Position numbers and translations under genes: made by a program. The notes beneath the pieces are model-generated. The model searched no databases and had not been told where the DNA came from. It saw only the letters and a list, made by a program, of their open reading frames with translations. Below are positions 13,825 to 18,212 of a stretch of DNA of 18,212 nucleotides, in pieces; within the stretch, counting starts at the first letter, position 1, and the number at the start of each line of letters is the position of its first letter. Origin of the DNA: Rhodospirillaceae bacterium (GTDB lineage: Bacteria > Pseudomonadota > Alphaproteobacteria > Rhodospirillales > 2-02-FULL-58-16); the NCBI GenBank assembly GCA_030623425.1, contig JAUXMA010000003.1, positions 1 through 18,212 on the forward strand. Reading direction: 5' to 3'.

Positions 13825-16800
13825 TCACGAAAGCGAGGTTTCGGCCATGGCGCGCAACTGACGGCTGGCGACGGCGATCATCGACAAGTCGTTGATTTCC
13901 GACGTTCCCAGTTCGGCTAAAAGTTGATCGGTGCGCTCGACGGCGGCCCGGTTTTTGTCCTCCCAGATGGCGATGGCTTTATCGACGGCCATCGCCCCGC
14001 CGGCGGAGTCGAGAATCTGGGCGGTGAGAGCCAGCTGGTGGTCGTAAATCTCCTCGATCAGCGCCGCCACCGCCAGTATTTGCCAATGAGTCTGGGAATC
14101 CACCCGCTCGGAGGCGGCGCGCAGGTGCCCCATCATGAACCGGGTTCCGACGGCAAAGTAAAGCTGGGCGACGGCAATGACGGCAACTTTCCGGCCGGCG
14201 GCCAGGCAGACGATGTCGCAAGCCGAGTACAGATTGACCAGCCCGGTGATCCGCAAGGCCAGATCTTCGGAGACGCCGTTTTTCGTGTAAAGCCGGGCGC
14301 GTTCGCCGACGTCGTCACGGTACTGGCGGGGAAGGACGTCGTCCAATCCGGCCACCAACGCCTCGATGCCCTTGGCGAATTCGCCGACGTAGGCGCCGAT
14401 GTCCAAGGGATGCTTGCCGTGACGCAGGAACCACAAGGTTCCCCAGTCGATCAAGCGGTTGATGTCAAGATGCATGGCGGTCTGGATCGAGGCGGGGACC
14501 ATATTGTCCAGGTCTTCGATGGCTTGCCAAAGGTCCCTGATGGCGAAGACTTCGCGGGTAATGATGTAGGCCCTGGCGATAGTGCTGGACAGAAAGCCGG
14601 AGCGTTCCGAAAAGTGATGGACGAACGTGCCGCCGACCCGGTTGATCAGGCTGTTGGTGACGCGGGTGGCGATGATCTCGCGGCGCAAGCGGTGGCGGCC
14701 GATGGCCTTTTTGTATTTTCGCCGCAACGGCGCCGGGAAATAGCCGATCAGATCGGCGGCCAGATACGGATCGTCGGGAAGGTCCGATTGCAAAAGCTCG
14801 TCATAAAGCCAGATCTTGCTGTAACATATGAGCACGGAGATTTCCGGCGCGGTCAGTCCCTGTTTCGCCGCCGCCCGTTCGCCCAGGGTCTCGTCGTCGG
14901 GGAGGAATTCCACCTCGCGGTTGAGCCGGCCTTTTTTTTCCAGCAGGCGCATCAAGCGGACCTGATTGTCGAAAATCCTAACTCGGTTGGCATCGATCAG
15001 GTTGATCGCTTGGGACTGCAGATAGTTGTCCCTGAGCACCAATTCGGCCACCTCGCCGGTCATCCTGGCGAGCAACGCGTTGCGCTGTTTTCGGGTCATG
15101 TCGCCGCCGCCGACCAGTTGGTCCAACAGCATCTTTATGTTGACTTCGTGATCGGAGCAGTCGACGCCGGCCGAATTGTCGATGTGATCGGCGTAGACGC
15201 GGCCACCGCCAAGGGCGAATTCGATGCGGGCACGTTGGGTGACGCCGAGATTCGCCCCCTCGCCGATGACCCGGCAGCGCAAGGCCGGCACATCGACGCG
15301 CACGGCGTCATTGGCGCGGTCGCCGACTTCGGCGTCGCTCTCGTCCGAGCTTTTGACGTAGGTGCCAATGCCGGCGAACCACAGGAGGTCCGCCTGGGCG
15401 GCCAACAGCGCCTTGATCAGTTCGTTGGGGGTGACGCGGTTCTTGGTGATGTTGAAGCGTTTCATGATCTGGGGCGAGAGCGTCAACGACTTGGCGCGGC
15501 GATCGAAAACCCCGCCGCCCTTGGAAATCAGTTTGCCGTCGTAGTCGTTCCAGCTCGAGCGCGGAAGCCCGAACAGGCGCTTGCGTTCGCCAATGCCGGT
15601 CGCCGGATGGGGGCTGGGATCGACGAAAATGTGGCGGTGGTTGAAAGCGCCGATCAGCTTGATGCATGGCGAAAGCAACATGGCGTTGCCGAAAACGTCT
15701 CCCGACATGTCGCCGACGCCGAGGACGGTGAAGTTTTGTTCCTGGATGTCGAGGTCCAACTCGCGGAAGTGCCTTTTCACCGATTCCCAGGCGCCACGAG
15801 CGGTGATGGCCATTTTTTTGTGGTCATATCCGGCGCTGCCGCCCGAGGCGAAGGCATCGCCGAGCCAGAAGCCGTAAGCCTTCGAAATCGTGTTGGCGAT
15901 GTCGGAAAAGGTCGCCGTGCCCTTGTCCGCCGCGACCACCAAATAAGGATCGTCACCGTCCAGGCGGACGACGTTTTCGGGAGCCACGACCTTGTTGCCC
16001 TTGCGGTTGTCGGTGATGTCGAGCAGGCCGCGGACGAAGGTCCGGTAGCATTCGATGCCTTCATTGATCAGGGCTTCCCGGTCGCCGCCGTCGGGCGGGC
16101 GCTTGACGACGAAACCGCCTTTCGATCCGACCGGCACGATGACCGAGTTTTTCACCTGCTGCGCCTTGACCAGGCCGAGGATTTCGGTACGGAAGTCTTC
16201 GCGCCGGTCCGACCAGCGCAGGCCGCCGCGGGCGACCTTGCCGAAGCGCAGGTGGACGCCTTCGACACGCGGGCTGTAAACGAAGATCTCGCGGAACGGC
16301 CTCGGCAACGGCAGTTCGTCGACTTGGCGGCTATCCAATTTGAACGAAAGATAAGGCTTCGGCCCGCCAGCCTCCTCTTGCTGGAAAAAATTGGTCCGCA
16401 AGATAGATTCGATCAGGTTCAGGTAACGGCGCAAGATACGGTCTTCGTCGGCGCTGGCCACCGCCTCCAATCCCTTGCGCAGTTTTTTGCCGATCTTTTT
16501 GGCGCGGTTGCCGGCGTCCTTGCCGGCCGCCGGGTCGAAGGTGGCCTGGAAAAGCTCGACGAACAGACGGGTCATCGGCGGATTATTGGCCAGGGTTTGT
16601 TCCATGTAGGCCTGGGAAAAGGCGCATCCCGCCTGCCGCAAATACTTGCAGTAAGCCCTGAGCACCACGACCTGGCGCCAAGTCAATCCGGCGCCGAGGA
16701 CGAGAGCGTTGAAACCGTCGCTTTCGACCTCGCCGCGCCAGACGCGGGCGAAGGCGTCCTTGAAATTGTCGCGGATGGAATCGAGGTCGACGCCGGCGCC

Positions 16801-18212
16801 GTTCCGGGTCTCGAGCTCGAAATCATGGATCATCACCAAACGGGCGCCACGGTCCTCGGGATGGATGGCATAGGGGATCTCGGTAATCACCTTCAGTCCC
16901 ATGTGCTCCAACATCGGCAGGACATCGGACAGGGGGATCGGTCGCTCGGGGTGGTAAACCTTGAACCAGAATATGTTCGCCGCCGCCGCCGCCGGCCTGC
17001 GGAGGTTCATGCCCAGTTCGCCGGTGTCGAGAGTCTGCTCCACCTTGGCGATGTCGGCGAGAGCCGTCTCGGCGTCGAACCGCTCGCGATAGCCGGAGCG
17101 GAAGGCCCGCCGGTAACGCAGGTAAAGTGTCGAGCCTTCTTCTTCGCCGTGGGCGTTGACGAGGGCCTGTCGCAAATGATCGCTCCATGTCCGCGCCGCG
17201 TCGACCAGGCGGGCTTCGATTTCGTCGGCGTCGTAATCGGGAATTTGCCCAGGCGTCGTCCCGATGATCGTATGAAGGCGCGCCAATGGCGTCTCGCCGA
17301 GTTGGGAGTAATGGGCCGTCACCTTGCCGGCGAAAGCCCCTTCCAGGATGTCATCAAGGCGGCGGCGAAGATCGGTGGAGTAAAGATCGCGCGGAATGTA
17401 GACGAGGCAGGAAATGAAGCGTTCGTATTCGTCACGGCGGACGAACAAGGCGACTAGCCGCGGACGTTCATGAAGTTTCATGATCCCCAGGCTGGTCTGG
17501 AACATGTGCTCTTCCGTGGCCTGGAACAGCTCGTCGCGGGGAAAGGTCTCGAGAACGTTGAGCAGCGCCTTGCCGTCATGGCTGGTCGGTGGCATGTCGG
17601 CGCGTTCGAAAATCTTCAGCACCTTGCGTCTCAAAAAGGGAATTTCGCGGGGACTGCTGTGATAGGCCGACGAGGTGAAAAGACCAACGAACAGGTACTG
17701 GCCGATCGCCTTGCCTTTCGAATCAAGGCACTTGATTCCTATGGCGTCCATATGCACCGGGCGGTGGACGGTCGAGCGCTGGCTGGTCTTGGTGACCATT
17801 AAAAGGTCGGGCTGTTTGACGAGAGCGCTCAGTTCCCGGAAGACGGTGACATTGGGATCGCGCAAAATGCCCAGTCCCTTTTTCGGACTGATGCGAACGA
17901 TCGCCTCGCCGCCGCTTTCCTTGTAAAGGTATTCGCGGAATCCTAAGAAAGTGAAATTGTTGGCGTGGACCCAGCAGAGGAAATTCCGCACCTCGTTGAC
18001 ATCTTCTGCGGCTAGTTTGGGGGCCGGTCGATTTTCCAGCTCGACGAGGACCTCGGCCATTTTCTCGCGCATGTCCCGCCAGTCCTCGATGACGGCGCGG
18101 ATATCGCCGAGAACGGCTTCCAAGCCGGCCTGGATATCTTTCAGTCTGTTGGCGGATTGGCGGGTGACCTCGATGTGCATGAAGGATTCGGCGGCGGCGC
18201 CGTTGGCGGGCG
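13825..18212 (-). CDS. gdhB: NAD-specific glutamate dehydrogenase, large (180 kDa) type, 5'-partial
   Basis: This enzyme deaminates glutamate oxidatively to 2-oxoglutarate and ammonia with NAD+, and mostly serves catabolism. About 1461 codons are visible. The frame stays open through an ATG at 18180 to the right edge (…AAAESFMHIEV), so the true start is outside; relatives have about 1600 residues. The N-terminal part is the long regulatory region containing ACT-like domains in this family. The catalytic region has GGLRWSDRREDFRTEI (encoded at 16227-16180) and the GSKGGF glycine/lysine motif (16128-16111). The NAD-binding part and a long C-terminal helical region follow. The gene appears intact within the window. 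It heads a probable operon with the UMF1 transporter and the SIS protein. Confidence 0.95.
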   Translation of the reverse strand, partial: PANGAAAESFMHIEVTRQSANRLKDIQAGLEAVLGDIRAVIEDWRDMREKMAEVLVELENRPAPKLAAEDVNEVRNFLCWVHANNFTFLGFREYLYKESGGEAIVRISPKKGLGILRDPNVTVFRELSALVKQPDLLMVTKTSQRSTVHRPVHMDAIGIKCLDSKGKAIGQYLFVGLFTSSAYHSSPREIPFLRRKVLKIFERADMPPTSHDGKALLNVLETFPRDELFQATEEHMFQTSLGIMKLHERPRLVALFVRRDEYERFISCLVYIPRDLYSTDLRRRLDDILEGAFAGKVTAHYSQLGETPLARLHTIIGTTPGQIPDYDADEIEARLVDAARTWSDHLRQALVNAHGEEEGSTLYLRYRRAFRSGYRERFDAETALADIAKVEQTLDTGELGMNLRRPAAAAANIFWFKVYHPERPIPLSDVLPMLEHMGLKVITEIPYAIHPEDRGARLVMIHDFELETRNGAGVDLDSIRDNFKDAFARVWRGEVESDGFNALVLGAGLTWRQVVVLRAYCKYLRQAGCAFSQAYMEQTLANNPPMTRLFVELFQATFDPAAGKDAGNRAKKIGKKLRKGLEAVASADEDRILRRYLNLIESILRTNFFQQEEAGGPKPYLSFKLDSRQVDELPLPRPFREIFVYSPRVEGVHLRFGKVARGGLRWSDRREDFRTEILGLVKAQQVKNSVIVPVGSKGGFVVKRPPDGGDREALINEGIECYRTFVRGLLDITDNRKGNKVVAPENVVRLDGDDPYLVVAADKGTATFSDIANTISKAYGFWLGDAFASGGSAGYDHKKMAITARGAWESVKRHFRELDLDIQEQNFTVLGVGDMSGDVFGNAMLLSPCIKLIGAFNHRHIFVDPSPHPATGIGERKRLFGLPRSSWNDYDGKLISKGGGVFDRRAKSLTLSPQIMKRFNITKNRVTPNELIKALLAAQADLLWFAGIGTYVKSSDESDAEVGDRANDAVRVDVPALRCRVIGEGANLGVTQRARIEFALGGGRVYADHIDNSAGVDCSDHEVNIKMLLDQLVGGGDMTRKQRNALLARMTGEVAELVLRDNYLQSQAINLIDANRVRIFDNQVRLMRLLEKKGRLNREVEFLPDDETLGERAAAKQGLTAPEISVLICYSKIWLYDELLQSDLPDDPYLAADLIGYFPAPLRRKYKKAIGRHRLRREIIATRVTNSLINRVGGTFVHHFSERSGFLSSTIARAYIITREVFAIRDLWQAIEDLDNMVPASIQTAMHLDINRLIDWGTLWFLRHGKHPLDIGAYVGEFAKGIEALVAGLDDVLPRQYRDDVGERARLYTKNGVSEDLALRITGLVNLYSACDIVCLAAGRKVAVIAVAQLYFAVGTRFMMGHLRAASERVDSQTHWQILAVAALIEEIYDHQLALTAQILDSAGGAMAVDKAIAIWEDKNRAAVERTDQLLAELGTSEINDLSMIAVASRQLRAMAETSLS

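Noticed and set aside
13924..17457. Plus-strand open frame of 1177 codons opposite gdhB
   Set aside because: It lies wholly inside a well-conserved gene on the other strand and its translation resembles no family I know. Long antisense frames arise readily in GC-rich codon usage.

Overview
The window looks like a chromosomal segment of an alphaproteobacterium, most likely of the Rhodospirillales or a near relative. Three things point there: the block ppsR-aroE-coaE-dnaQ converging on secB and fxsA, the large (about 180 kDa type) NAD-dependent glutamate dehydrogenase, and fairly GC-rich coding DNA. Nothing suggests a phage, plasmid, insertion sequence or CRISPR array. There are no rRNA or tRNA genes that I can see. 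Almost every base is coding, apart from one conspicuous AT-rich gap at about 4556-5015.

Left part (1-4555). A probable Tim44-domain gene starts at the very edge on the minus strand, divergent from fxsA (147-686) and secB (768-1409) on the plus strand. These meet a compact minus-strand operon that reads ppsR (4555-3737), aroE, coaE, dnaQ (ending at 1538). In Caulobacter and Rickettsia the ppsR homologue is the first gene beside the chromosomal origin, between it and hemE. The maf gene that often sits between ppsR and aroE is absent.

Centre (4556-5015). This gap is about 25-35% GC in the blocks I counted. It holds one perfect DnaA box (TTATCCACA, 4801-4809), several near-matches, a run of CTA/CAA triplets and an adjacent AT-rich stretch. 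Gene orientation diverges from it on both sides. I interpret it as the probable chromosomal origin (oriC). The other side is not hemE but a polysaccharide operon, so the usual origin neighbourhood has been rearranged.

Right of the gap (5016-11796, plus strand). Four tightly packed genes make a plausible initiation module for an O-antigen, capsule or exopolysaccharide. A WbpM-type 4,6-dehydratase and a 4-keto-reductase/epimerase would make UDP-QuiNAc or UDP-FucNAc from UDP-GlcNAc. A WecA/WbpL-type transferase would put the sugar phosphate on undecaprenyl phosphate, and a GT4 glycosyltransferase would add a further sugar. purH (purine synthesis) follows only 7 bases later.

Far right (11831-18212, minus strand). 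A partial gdhB (5' end outside the window), a UMF1-family MFS transporter and a GmhA-like SIS-domain protein run as one probable operon, converging on purH. Both convergent junctions (secB/dnaQ and purH/SIS) carry inverted repeats and share a TAGAGC...GATCAATCC pattern.
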